Both the position numbers and the translations under genes were made by a program. Source: Paenibacillus sp. FSL W8-0426 (GTDB lineage: Bacteria; Bacillota; Bacilli; Paenibacillales; Paenibacillaceae). From it: DNA of 64,000 nucleotides. The first letter of the stretch is position 1; each line of letters starts with the position of its first letter. The notes below the pieces were generated by a model. That model was not told the DNA's origin and ran no database searches. It was given only the letters and a program-made list of their open reading frames with translations. Of the stretch, positions 32,119 through 40,171 are shown in pieces. Location: the NCBI RefSeq assembly GCF_037969725.1, contig NZ_CP150203.1, forward strand, positions 2,992,001-3,056,000, written 5' to 3'.

Positions 32119-33219
32119 ATGAACAATCAAGGAGCTTACGTGCTGTCGCCGGAGAGGATATGGACGGAAGCGGAGCAAAAGCTGGTATGGCATAAACCGG
32201 ATTCCCATAAAACGAGTCAGGAGGAACTGCGGATCACCGAAGAAATCAAACGCAATTGGCATCGCGGAGAGATGAAGATCGCCAATATTTTGCTGGAAGG
32301 CGATGCCGGATCGGGCAAAACACAATTGGCGAAGGCGCTGTCGGCCAACTTGGGGCTGCCGTATACGAAGGTCACCTGTTTTGCCGATATGGATAAGTCG
32401 GATATCATTGGCGCCATTCTTCCCGTCATCGGGCCGGAGCAGATGGAACAGCTCGATTCCTCGGATCAAAAAGCGCTTCAGGCTTTGTACGAGAGCGATG
32501 GGTTCCGAAGTATCGCCGAAGTGCTGACAGAGGCATGGGGAGTGACGCAGGAGCAGGCTTCTGCCCGAATGAAACGGTTGTTACAGCAGGTTAAAGATCA
32601 CGCCAAACGTGAAACGGTCGAATACCGCTTCTATCCCTCCGAGATCGTCAGAGCTTATCGAAACGGTTATCTTCTGGAAATTCAGGAGCCTAACGTCATT
32701 CGCGATGCCGCGGTGCTGATGGCATTAAATTCGGCGCTGGAGCTGGACGGCAGCATCAATCTCCCGACAGAGATCATCCGCAGACATCCGGATTTTGTCG
32801 CGGTGATTACCGCGAACCGCAGCTATGCGGGCGCCAGACCGCTGAACGAAGCATTGCGAGACAGGGTGCAGCATTCGGAGAAAATGGATTTGCCGACTAA
32901 AGAGGTCATGGTGGAACGGGCGAGGGCGAAAGTTGGATTCCACGATGAAGCGGTATTGAGCGTGCTCGCGGAAATCATTATTTTGCTGGATCAGACGGCT
33001 CGGGCCAATGCCATCAAAGGCGTTGCCGGCATGCGCTCATTCTTTTACTGGACCGATGCCGTAGCCCGAGGGGCTTCTGCCCGCGAATCAATGTACTATA
33101 AAGTGATATACAAAATGACGACAGATGCCGAAGAAATCAGGCTATTGGAGGAAGCGCTCGAAAAACGCGGGCTGCTCGCGGAACTGGATGACGTTTTCGA
33201 AAAAAAAAACGGAATTTGA
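32119..33219 (+). CDS. MoxR/CbbQ-type AAA+ ATPase
   Basis: A 366-residue AAA+ protein. Walker A GDAGSGKTQ is at residues ~61-69, a Walker B-like stretch YLLEIQEPNVI at ~180, sensor-1 in VAVITANRSYAG and the arginine finger region LNEALRDRVQH. Residues ~105-170 form a helical insert not seen in minimal MoxR proteins. MoxR-type ATPases work with VWA proteins as chaperones that activate metal enzymes or remodel complexes. AAAGGAAGGTGAG precedes the ATG. The gene ends in an A10 tract (33200-33209) from which a -1 slip leads straight into the VWA frame. Confidence 0.87.
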   Translation: MNNQGAYVLSPERIWTEAEQKLVWHKPDSHKTSQEELRITEEIKRNWHRGEMKIANILLEGDAGSGKTQLAKALSANLGLPYTKVTCFADMDKSDIIGAILPVIGPEQMEQLDSSDQKALQALYESDGFRSIAEVLTEAWGVTQEQASARMKRLLQQVKDHAKRETVEYRFYPSEIVRAYRNGYLLEIQEPNVIRDAAVLMALNSALELDGSINLPTEIIRRHPDFVAVITANRSYAGARPLNEALRDRVQHSEKMDLPTKEVMVERARAKVGFHDEAVLSVLAEIIILLDQTARANAIKGVAGMRSFFYWTDAVARGASARESMYYKVIYKMTTDAEEIRLLEEALEKRGLLAELDDVFEKKNGI

Positions 33220-34325
33220 GCGAAGCGGCGGATATTCAGTTGGAGGGAGATATTTTTCAGCAAAGCAATGAACTTGAAGAACTCTCCGGGGAGCAAGGCG
33301 CTTCGTTCAAAACGTCGGCAGACCACGAAGGGAGAAGCACTGAAGTCCCGGATGACGCGGCTTACACCGAGCGATCGGAAACCGAGGGCGAAGCAGAACC
33401 GCAGTATCATCAGGTCGATCATAGGCAAGTACTGGAGGAGTCCCAACAGCAAGAGCGGGATATTCGCACAAGACTGAACCGGGATGCACGGCAGATCGCT
33501 GCCGATTCGGTCCACCGAGGGATCCGGCTTATCGTCCATCGTCCCGACTACAGTGTCCAGGATCAGGAAGCGTATCTTCGCATGAGCAAAGAGCTGTTCC
33601 CGATCATTAGGGAAATCGCCAGGAAGGCGCTTCCGCTGCTCCAGCATGAAGAGTCACCTGACTTTTCAAAGAATCGCTATTATGGCAGCAGGTTTCAAGC
33701 GGACCACGTGGCCTATGGGGATTATCGATATTTTGCCCAAAAACGTCCGCCTTCCGAATCTCCATCCCTGGTCGTTGGACTCAGGGTCGATGAATCGGCC
33801 TCCATGTCTGCGTTCGGAAGGCTGGAAGCCGCTAAGCGCGCAGTCCTCGCAGTGTATGAATTTTGCCGCATGTGCGATGTGCCTGTGCTGATCTACGGGG
33901 ATACGGCGGATGTATCCAGGCTGGAGCAAATGTCCGTTTTTGCGTACGCGGATGGTGACAGAACAGATGATAACGACCGCTTTCGGTTGATGACCATCGC
34001 GGCCAGAAGCAACAATCGGGACGGCCTTGCGTTGCGGATCATTTCCGAACGACTGGTGGCTTCCACGCAGCAAACCAAGCTGCTCATCAGCATTAGCGAC
34101 GGTCAACCGAAAGCGATGGAGAACTACACGGGCAGCTATGCGATGGGAGACATGCGGCAAACCATCGAAGAGTATGAACGAAAAGGCATTACGTTTCTGG
34201 CTGCCGCCATTGGGCATGATAAAGAGCTCATCGGCGACATTTATGGCCAAGAACGATTTTTGGACATTACGGATCTGAAGGAATTCCCGGCCAAGTTGGT
34301 GCGTACGATTGCGCGTTACCTTTAG
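33216..34325 (+). CDS. VWA-domain protein, partner of the MoxR ATPase
   Basis: A 369-residue protein. The acidic, disordered N-terminus (~1-75) is followed by a helical part and a C-terminal von Willebrand A domain with the metal site DESASMS at ~192-198 and SDGQP at ~295. This layout is like CobT/NorD-type partners of MoxR ATPases. The apparent TTG start overlaps the moxR stop (TTGA) and has no ribosome binding site; no better start is visible before the conserved region. Translation must be coupled or arise by slippage at the A10 tract, which would give a MoxR-VWA fusion. Confidence 0.82.
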   Translation: MSEAADIQLEGDIFQQSNELEELSGEQGASFKTSADHEGRSTEVPDDAAYTERSETEGEAEPQYHQVDHRQVLEESQQQERDIRTRLNRDARQIAADSVHRGIRLIVHRPDYSVQDQEAYLRMSKELFPIIREIARKALPLLQHEESPDFSKNRYYGSRFQADHVAYGDYRYFAQKRPPSESPSLVVGLRVDESASMSAFGRLEAAKRAVLAVYEFCRMCDVPVLIYGDTADVSRLEQMSVFAYADGDRTDDNDRFRLMTIAARSNNRDGLALRIISERLVASTQQTKLLISISDGQPKAMENYTGSYAMGDMRQTIEEYERKGITFLAAAIGHDKELIGDIYGQERFLDITDLKEFPAKLVRTIARYL

Positions 34326-34449
34326 ATGCTGCGGATGAAGCTGAAGTGCTGTGCAGAAAACAATCGTTTTGGAGCCGTCGATGTTTGATTTTGCAAAATG
34401 GGTGTTATTGATATACATTCCTCGGAATACAAATTTATACTATGATTAG

Positions 34450-34493
34450 GGCGTACCTGAAACTTGCCTATAAGATGAGTTTTCAGGTACGCC
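34450..34493 (+). promoter_or_regulatory. Strong leader hairpin upstream of the RDD gene
   Basis: Arms ggcgtacctgaaa (34450-34462) and tttcaggtacgcc (34481-34493) with an 18-base loop. No T tract follows on either strand, and the ribosome binding site of the RDD gene begins 17 bases later. It could be an operator or a structured 5' leader rather than a terminator. Confidence 0.5.
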
Positions 34494-34521
34494 TTAGTAC
34501 TTCAAGTTTGGAGGAATCCCA

Positions 34522-34920
34522 TTGTATAAAGCAGGTTTTTGGGTCAGACTCGCTGCAAGCATTCTGGATAGCATCATCATCACGCTGCCTTTGGCCGTCA
34601 TTGCAGGCATCCTTACGGGAGATTATGACAGCAACAACCCGGTGGCGAACCTTCTTAGCGGGCTGTATTCGATGCTTCTGCCGGTATTTTGGCAGGGCCG
34701 GACGATTGGAAAGCGCATATGCGGAATTCGAATTCGGAAATACGACTCGCATGAGCCGCCGACCATCGGCACGATGCTGCTGCGCGTCCTCGTCGCCGGG
34801 ATCGTTTATGCCATTACGTTTGGAATCGGAATCATTGTGAGTGCCTTTATGGTAGGTTTACGCGAGGATAAACGTGCCATTCACGATTTTATCGCAGGCA
34901 CGGAAGTGGTCTGGGATTAG
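34522..34920 (+). CDS. RDD-family membrane protein
   Basis: A 132-residue protein with three hydrophobic helices. The RDD features are AGFWVRLAASILDSIIITLP at the start, TIGKRICGIRI in the middle and LREDKRAIHDFIAGTEVV at the end. Function is unknown; some relatives are linked to cation or osmolyte transport. The TTG start is fixed by GGAGGAAT just upstream. A terminator follows. Confidence 0.87.
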   Translation: MYKAGFWVRLAASILDSIIITLPLAVIAGILTGDYDSNNPVANLLSGLYSMLLPVFWQGRTIGKRICGIRIRKYDSHEPPTIGTMLLRVLVAGIVYAITFGIGIIVSAFMVGLREDKRAIHDFIAGTEVVWD

Positions 34921-34937
34921 GGGAAAGACCGAAGCAC

Positions 34938-34974
34938 CAAAAACGTCGTTCCTGCATGCGAACGGCGTTTTTGT
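34938..34974 (+). terminator. Terminator after the RDD gene
   Basis: Stem aaaaacgtcgttc (34939-34951) / gaacggcgttttt (34960-34972). The A and T runs on the two sides let it serve the convergent MFS gene as well. Confidence 0.82.
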
Positions 34975-35046
34975 TGTTGATCCTTTTTATGAAAGGGAAG
35001 GGGATGACTTTGCGATATAAGACAGAACAAGAAGATTTGATTTGTA

Positions 35047-36303
35047 TTAACTCCTTGTTATATGCACCTTGTCGTCTGTGACAATCCGTAGGTTAGTTAA
35101 GTCTCCATCCAGTTTTTTCAGACTCGGCAGCCATATCGCTAAAGTTGCGCATACCAAAGGAAGAAGTCCAAAGGCGATGAACAAAAAAGGCAAACCATAA
35201 CGCTCGGCTATTGCTGCGCCTGCCAGTGCACCAATAGGCTGCAATCCTCCGCCAATCAAAAAACGGATGGAATTGACGCGCCCTTGCAGCTGCCGGGGGA
35301 CGAGCGTACCGTGCAGCGATGAGCTAAGCGATCCGAAGAAAGGGATGGCCACACCCGTTGCAAATAGAAGAACAAGCGCAGAAGGATACGTCGGGAACAG
35401 CCCAAGCAAAACATGGAACAAACCGATCGCAGCCAAACTGCCAAGCATAACGGTCCTCCTTTTTTGAACATCGCCCATCCAAGAGATGATGGTCAGCCCT
35501 GCCAATGTACCGATGGCTGAAGCTGTACTCAGCGTTCCAAGGGTGGCGGCGTCACGGTGCAGCACCTCCCGGACAAAAGGAACCATCATGGTCGAAATGG
35601 CAATGGAAGACATGTTGCTGACGGCTACCATCCCCATGATGGATAACATGGCAGGAAAGTGCAGATAAAACGTGAAGCCTTCTCCAATGTCTTTGATATA
35701 CGACCGCAGCGAGAAGGATTTATCTGTTATTGTGTTTGGTTTCTGCATGGCAGGCAGACATAACAAGAAGCCAATGGCCATCATGTAACAAATGGCATTG
35801 ATGCCCAGCGTCGGCAATGCCCCAGCGGCAGCGGTGGCAGCCCCTGCCAAAGAAGGCCCCAACAATGCTGCCGCATTACGGCAGCCATCGATCACGGCGA
35901 ATGCCCGTACAAGTTTGCGTTCTTGCGCCACTCCAGGGACGACTGCCATGGCTGTAGGCATAAACAATGCGGAACAAGCACCGCTTAATACGGCAGCAAG
36001 AAATAACTGCCATAATTGCAATTGTCCTGCGAGGCCCAAGCCGAGAGGAAAAAGCAGGGCAAACAATCGTACAGCAGCCAGTCCGGCCATGAATCGGCCA
36101 CGGTGCAAACGATCGGATAGGGGGGAGCCGATCAGCCGAAAAACCAGTTCGGGAATGCCGTAACAGAGTGCCAAGGCACCCATAGCCAGTTTGGATGCCG
36201 TCAATTCGTACACAAGCCATTCCATGGCCAAGAGGCCGAATGCATCACCGAACGAACTAAGAGTAATGGTGGCCAGAAGGCCGTAATAACTTCGCTTGAG
36301 CAT
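35047..36303 (-). CDS. MFS exporter (MFS_3 type)
   Basis: A 418-residue, ~12-helix major facilitator with SSFGDAFGLLAMEWLVYELT in helix 1 and the loop GSPLSDRLHRGRFM between helices 2 and 3. It resembles macrolide-efflux-like proteins. It lies 50 bp downstream of an ArsR-type regulator on the same strand and probably forms an operon with it, as in drug or metabolite-induced efflux systems. The start follows GGAGGAA in CTGGAGGAACCCGC. Confidence 0.83.
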   Translation of the reverse strand: MLKRSYYGLLATITLSSFGDAFGLLAMEWLVYELTASKLAMGALALCYGIPELVFRLIGSPLSDRLHRGRFMAGLAAVRLFALLFPLGLGLAGQLQLWQLFLAAVLSGACSALFMPTAMAVVPGVAQERKLVRAFAVIDGCRNAAALLGPSLAGAATAAAGALPTLGINAICYMMAIGFLLCLPAMQKPNTITDKSFSLRSYIKDIGEGFTFYLHFPAMLSIMGMVAVSNMSSIAISTMMVPFVREVLHRDAATLGTLSTASAIGTLAGLTIISWMGDVQKRRTVMLGSLAAIGLFHVLLGLFPTYPSALVLLFATGVAIPFFGSLSSSLHGTLVPRQLQGRVNSIRFLIGGGLQPIGALAGAAIAERYGLPFLFIAFGLLPLVCATLAIWLPSLKKLDGDLTNLRIVTDDKVHITRS

Positions 36304-36353
36304 GCGGGTTCCTCCAGTTGGTTGTATTGCACAGAAAGGGGCGGGATGTTCTC

Positions 36354-37262
36354 CTATTTGCCTTGAATGTATGAACCGATTTGCTGCGGGAGATCATGCA
36401 GTGCTTCAAGGCGCAGACTGTACGCGGTATTTTTTTGGTCGTAATGAACGATGACCAGTCCTGCTGCCCGCAGAGCGATAAGATGGTAGTGTATCGTGCT
36501 TTTGGACAATTTAACGTCACGAACGATCTCGGTAAAGGTCAGCTGTTGTCCAGCCAGCAGGCGCAGGATATACAATCTGGTTTCGTCGGACAATGCACGC
36601 GTCAGACGTAAAAGGGCATCTGTCGGCCGTCCCGGTTCGGGTGGCATAATATCGCAAGAATAGCTGCTGAAAATCACTTCATCATAGAACGCCGAAATAA
36701 CAAAGGGACGGGCATGATATTGAGGAATCAGGACCACTTGTTTCAGTGCATCGCTAGGATACAATCTCATGCCCGCGGTAACCTGTTCGTAAACCTCAAG
36801 GCCATTGCTTCCGTTCAATGTGGAACGTCTCGTTTCTGCTTCCCGCGCAAGTCCTTCCAAAATGGCAGGGTCAATCTGCGAAAAATATTGCCGGTCCCAT
36901 TCCCGTACGGCTTCAGCCGTCCGACTGCGCAGCTCCGGCAGATTGGAAGGGACGGTTAACTGTAGCTTTGCAGCGATATCGTACAGTTGCCCTGTGGACA
37001 AATCCTCCAACCAATTCAAAAAGCCATCTACCGATCGATCTCCCGGGCAGCTCCAGATATAAGGCGCAAGACTGAAATCGTCGGTGGCCTTCATGATTTC
37101 CCGCATTTGCTGCAGTTTTGTCGGTGCAAATCGGTCTTGCACATCACGCACCCATTGTTTTCCTAGATCGAGAACCCCATGATTTTGTTTGTTCATAAAA
37201 GCGGTCATGCTGCTGACACATTCATAAATCGGTGCAAAGTCAAACTCGACGTTGTCGTTCAT
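36354..37262 (-). CDS. Large ArsR-type regulator with N-terminal extension
   Basis: A 302-residue protein. The ArsR winged helix is at the C-terminus (residues ~220-300: RALSDETRLYILRLLAG, VKLSKSTIHYHLIALRAAGL). The first ~215 residues form a helical domain seen in DUF5937-like ArsR proteins, probably a ligand-binding or dimer domain. ATG 37286 lies 8 codons upstream but has no ribosome site; ATG 37262 has GAGAGGG, though somewhat far (12 bases). Its promoter carries a palindromic operator, so it is probably autoregulated and represses the following MFS gene. Confidence 0.8.
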   Translation of the reverse strand: MNDNVEFDFAPIYECVSSMTAFMNKQNHGVLDLGKQWVRDVQDRFAPTKLQQMREIMKATDDFSLAPYIWSCPGDRSVDGFLNWLEDLSTGQLYDIAAKLQLTVPSNLPELRSRTAEAVREWDRQYFSQIDPAILEGLAREAETRRSTLNGSNGLEVYEQVTAGMRLYPSDALKQVVLIPQYHARPFVISAFYDEVIFSSYSCDIMPPEPGRPTDALLRLTRALSDETRLYILRLLAGQQLTFTEIVRDVKLSKSTIHYHLIALRAAGLVIVHYDQKNTAYSLRLEALHDLPQQIGSYIQGK

Positions 37263-37288
37263 GCGGATGGTTGCCCTCTCTTTCATTG

Positions 37289-37350
37289 GTTCTATATTTA
37301 TAGAACAAATTCTTTGTTTTATTATATACGAACTATAAGAGAAGTATCAA
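37289..37350 (-). promoter_or_regulatory. Promoter and palindromic operator of the ArsR-MFS operon
   Basis: Minus strand: -35 TTGATA (37350-37345), 18-bp spacer, -10 TATAAT (37326-37321). The dyad gttctata-tt-tatagaac (37289-37306) lies between the -10 and the gene, placed to block transcription. Confidence 0.7.
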
Positions 37351-37420
37351 CTACCATTTCCACGAATAGATGAGTTAAGGGTGGTGGTTATTACGATTGT
37401 TCATTCATTCGTACTGCAAA

Positions 37421-37456
37421 ACAAAGAGCAGGAGGAAAACCTCGCTGCTCTTTTGT
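37421..37456 (-). terminator. Terminator after the DUF4352-like lipoprotein
   Basis: Imperfect stem acaaagagca-gagg / cctc-tgctcttttgt with loop aaaa. Reading on the minus strand it ends in TTTGTTTTG. Confidence 0.7.
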
Positions 37457-37494
37457 GCATTAGGTATTCTTTTTTTTTAGATTCCAGTAGCTCA

Positions 37495-38145
37495 CTATCT
37501 CACGGTGTATTCGAAAAGTTGATCCTGGATCTTGATTTCAGCCTTCAACGGCTTGTCGCTTTTGGCGACTTCGTTAGGAATTTCTACAAGATAAAGAAGG
37601 GTGCCTGATTTGAGCGGATCAATCGTAGTAATGTTCGTGTAAGTAAAGTCTTCACCGCCACCCTTTTCAATGGTACTAAACGTTCTGTAATCATATTGAT
37701 TGTCGAATTTCAAATTGACCTCTGCAATTTCATCTGCACCGATTCCTTCAGTGTTCAGGTTTTTCGCTTTGATGGTCAAGGCAAAGTATGTGGAGTCTGC
37801 CTCTTTCGATTCGTAATATGTATAGAAAGTTCCTGGGTTGGAAGGCTCTATTTTTTTTGCAATTTTGCTTCCGCTCACCGTTATGTCGGCAAATTTTTCA
37901 ATGGTTACTTTTTCTCCTTTCTTGAGTGGGGTAACCGTTTCTTCTTGTTTCTGTTCAACGACTTCTTCTGGTTTCGTTTCTTCGGTGTCGCTCGCATTCG
38001 AGTTCTCTGTCTGATTTTCACTTGTTGTTGAAGCATCCGTAGTCGTGGCCGACGGCGTGCTTGTCGTTGCTGTACTTGGAGTAGAAGAACAAGCTGTAAG
38101 CGTCAATAAAGTGGCAGCTAATAAAATTCCTGTAGCAATTTTCAT
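37495..38145 (-). CDS. Lipoprotein with Ser/Thr-rich linker and DUF4352-like domain
   Basis: A 216-residue lipoprotein. The lipobox is LTAC (Cys ~19), followed by a ~50-residue low-complexity linker of Thr, Ser, Pro and Glu. A beta-rich domain (~75-216) follows with the telltale LTIKAKNLNTEGIGADEI and SGTLLYLVEIPNE. This is the immunoprotection-like fold common in Bacillota surface lipoproteins. The function is unknown. AGGAGG is 11 bases before the ATG. It lies alone, between the regulator and the cnt promoter. Confidence 0.8.
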   Translation of the reverse strand: MKIATGILLAATLLTLTACSSTPSTATTSTPSATTTDASTTSENQTENSNASDTEETKPEEVVEQKQEETVTPLKKGEKVTIEKFADITVSGSKIAKKIEPSNPGTFYTYYESKEADSTYFALTIKAKNLNTEGIGADEIAEVNLKFDNQYDYRTFSTIEKGGGEDFTYTNITTIDPLKSGTLLYLVEIPNEVAKSDKPLKAEIKIQDQLFEYTVR

Positions 38146-38372
38146 TTTGTAATGTAGTCCTCCTGGAAATATTTATTTGTATAGTCTATCAGACCTAGGA
38201 ATATTTTTCTACGTTTTATTGAAATTTGATTAAAATACAGGGCCAAGAAACTATTACGGCGATTCATGCTCCCGAGTTCACTCTTCTCGGTATTCATTCA
38301 TTGGATCAGAAAAATTCGATTCGGAACAACATGCTGCCTTGAGGGGATAAGAAGAATATATGGAAATTTATG
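38146..38372. other. Intergenic region between the divergent lipoprotein gene and cnt promoter
   Basis: No coding frame is credible here. It contains the lipoprotein's promoter region (AT-rich, 38160-38240) and leads into the cnt promoter at 38373. Confidence 0.4.
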
Positions 38373-38428
38373 TTGACGGGCTGCCGCCGCTATGCTATAT
38401 TACAACCAGTTAATAGTAATAATTACGA
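38373..38428 (+). promoter_or_regulatory. cnt operon promoter with Zur-type box
   Basis: -35 TTGACG (38373-38378), 17-bp spacer, -10 TATATT (38396-38401). A 7-1-7 inverted repeat TAGTAAT-A-ATTACGA (38414-38428) follows, differing at one of 14 core positions from the Bacillus Zur box TCGTAAT-N-ATTACGA. It sits just downstream of the expected start site, where zinc-loaded Zur would block transcription. Confidence 0.8.
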
Positions 38429-38454
38429 TTAAGCGCAGGGAGAATCGAGGTCAT

Positions 38455-39339
38455 ATGGTGAACAAAATAGTCGATTTTGTCAAATTTAATCCAACGCAAA
38501 ATATGACGATTCTTGTAACAACGAGTTATGAAGACGATCTTGGACGACTGCAAACGGCCAAAGAACTTATGGCATATGGCCATCTTCATGCCGAACAGGT
38601 CGGATTCATCGAGAAACCTCGCATCATTTCGGCTAGCGCGGCTCTTCGAATGGCCGGTGGCGAGTTTTGCGGAAATGCCTGTATGGCCTTGGCGGCATGG
38701 CTGTGGTCCGGTAACAACGATGACCGGCCGAATGAAGGTGAACTGATGCTGGAAGTTTCGGGAACCGATCGCTTGGTGGCTTGCCGGGTCAGAAGGGAAG
38801 GCGAGAATTACCGCTGCCGGGTTGAAATGCCTGTCCCTGTCGGCTTTGAAGCCTTCCACGTTTCGTATGGCGGCAGGATATGGCACATGGTCAAGCTCAA
38901 CTATAGCGATGCCATCCATATCATTATGGAGATCCAATCTTTCAATGAGGCAATCCGGTCCCAAGCGGAAGAGTTGGCTCGTTTGCTGGGCAAAACGACG
39001 GGTCAATCGCTTGTCGGGATCATGCTGTATCAAGCCGACATTAGGCAAATGGCCCCGTTGATCTATGTCAGAACGCTCGACAGCCTGGTCTGGGAACGGG
39101 GATGCGGCTCCGGGACGGCTTCCATAGGAGCGTACCTGGCATGGAAGCTTCGGAGTCATGTCAGCGTGCAAGTCAAGCAGCCTGGCGGCATCATTGAAGC
39201 GGAGGCTTCGTACACGGACGGTGAGGTCACATCCGTCCGCATCGAAGGCAGCGTAGGTATCGTTGCACAAGGGAAAGCATATGTTCATGTCGGCGAAACA
39301 GCAGAAAAGGAGGAGGTCGGTATCGCATGGCAACGATGA
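38455..39339 (+). CDS. cntK: Histidine racemase of opine metallophore synthesis (CntK)
   Basis: A 294-residue diaminopimelate-epimerase-fold racemase. The two catalytic cysteines are in GEFCGNAC (Cys72) and ERGCGSGTAS (Cys217). Identity as CntK rather than DapF rests on the adjoining cntL and cntM genes. It makes D-histidine from L-histidine as first precursor. ATG 38455 follows GAGG by only 4 bases; GTG 38458 is an alternative. First gene of the operon, overlapping cntL by 13 bp. Confidence 0.9.
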   Translation: MVNKIVDFVKFNPTQNMTILVTTSYEDDLGRLQTAKELMAYGHLHAEQVGFIEKPRIISASAALRMAGGEFCGNACMALAAWLWSGNNDDRPNEGELMLEVSGTDRLVACRVRREGENYRCRVEMPVPVGFEAFHVSYGGRIWHMVKLNYSDAIHIIMEIQSFNEAIRSQAEELARLLGKTTGQSLVGIMLYQADIRQMAPLIYVRTLDSLVWERGCGSGTASIGAYLAWKLRSHVSVQVKQPGGIIEAEASYTDGEVTSVRIEGSVGIVAQGKAYVHVGETAEKEEVGIAWQR

Positions 39340-40124
39340 TCGATTTTCAGCGCGAGCTGCATTCCTTCATGGAATCATTCACCGATTTGGCCCGCGAATT
39401 TGATGGAAGCGCAGGGCATGGAGTACGGTTGGAGCACATCATCAATGAATATTCGGGCTTTATAACCAATGAAAGAAATGAAGCTTTGTGGACCAGGCTG
39501 CTGTATGAGAAGCCGGCCACGTCAAGAAGACTGGGGGCAGAGCTCAGGCAAATTTCCGCACGCTGCGTGAGCATGATGGAAAAGTATCGGGCTTGGAAGC
39601 TGGAGCGTGGGGAGATGCGGATCGACGACTACTTCCAAAACATCGAAGCTTGCATCGAAAAGGAGTTCGGCAGTTTTCGCCTGACGTCCGAATCTAGAGT
39701 GCTCATGGTCGGTTCGGGCGCATTTCCTATGACCCCGTTGATGATTGCGAGACGAACCGGAGCCGAGGTCGTCGGCATCGATATCGATGAAGATGCGCTT
39801 GCGCTTGGCCAAAATGTCATCCATACCCTTGGACCGGAGCTGAACGTCTCCTTCTCGTCATCGCCCTTGGATGACCTGGCCGGTATGGACCGGATTACGC
39901 ATATTATTTTCAGTTCCACCGTGCCCGAGAAATACGAAATGCTCCATCGGCTCCACCCGCTGACTTCTTCAGAAATCGTGGTTGCAATGCGCTATGGAGA
40001 CGGGCTGAAGTCCCTGTTTAATTATCCGATGCAGGAAGTGGATGAACGGGCGTGGAGGCTCGAAGGCTGCATTTTGCAACCCCGCGATGTGTTCGATGTC
40101 GCCTTGTATCGAAAGGTTCCGTAA
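39327..40124 (+). CDS. cntL: Nicotianamine-synthase-like aminobutanoyltransferase (CntL)
   Basis: A 265-residue protein with a Rossmann-type SAM site, VLMVGSGAFPMTPLMIAR, followed by GIDIDEDALALG, as in nicotianamine synthases, and a helical N-terminal half. CntL transfers the aminobutanoate part of S-adenosylmethionine to D-histidine, giving the xNA intermediate. AAAGGAGGT precedes the ATG, which lies within the end of cntK. Its stop is 47 bp before cntM. Confidence 0.9.
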   Translation: MATMIDFQRELHSFMESFTDLAREFDGSAGHGVRLEHIINEYSGFITNERNEALWTRLLYEKPATSRRLGAELRQISARCVSMMEKYRAWKLERGEMRIDDYFQNIEACIEKEFGSFRLTSESRVLMVGSGAFPMTPLMIARRTGAEVVGIDIDEDALALGQNVIHTLGPELNVSFSSSPLDDLAGMDRITHIIFSSTVPEKYEMLHRLHPLTSSEIVVAMRYGDGLKSLFNYPMQEVDERAWRLEGCILQPRDVFDVALYRKVP

Positions 40125-40171
40125 CGTTAAGGAAGAAAAAATAGACCAAGAAAGGATGGATGAGGTTTCGA

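Noticed and set aside
38455..39339. cntK as a plain diaminopimelate epimerase (dapF)
   Set aside because: It heads an operon with cntL and cntM and overlaps cntL; the fold is the same, but the context decides.
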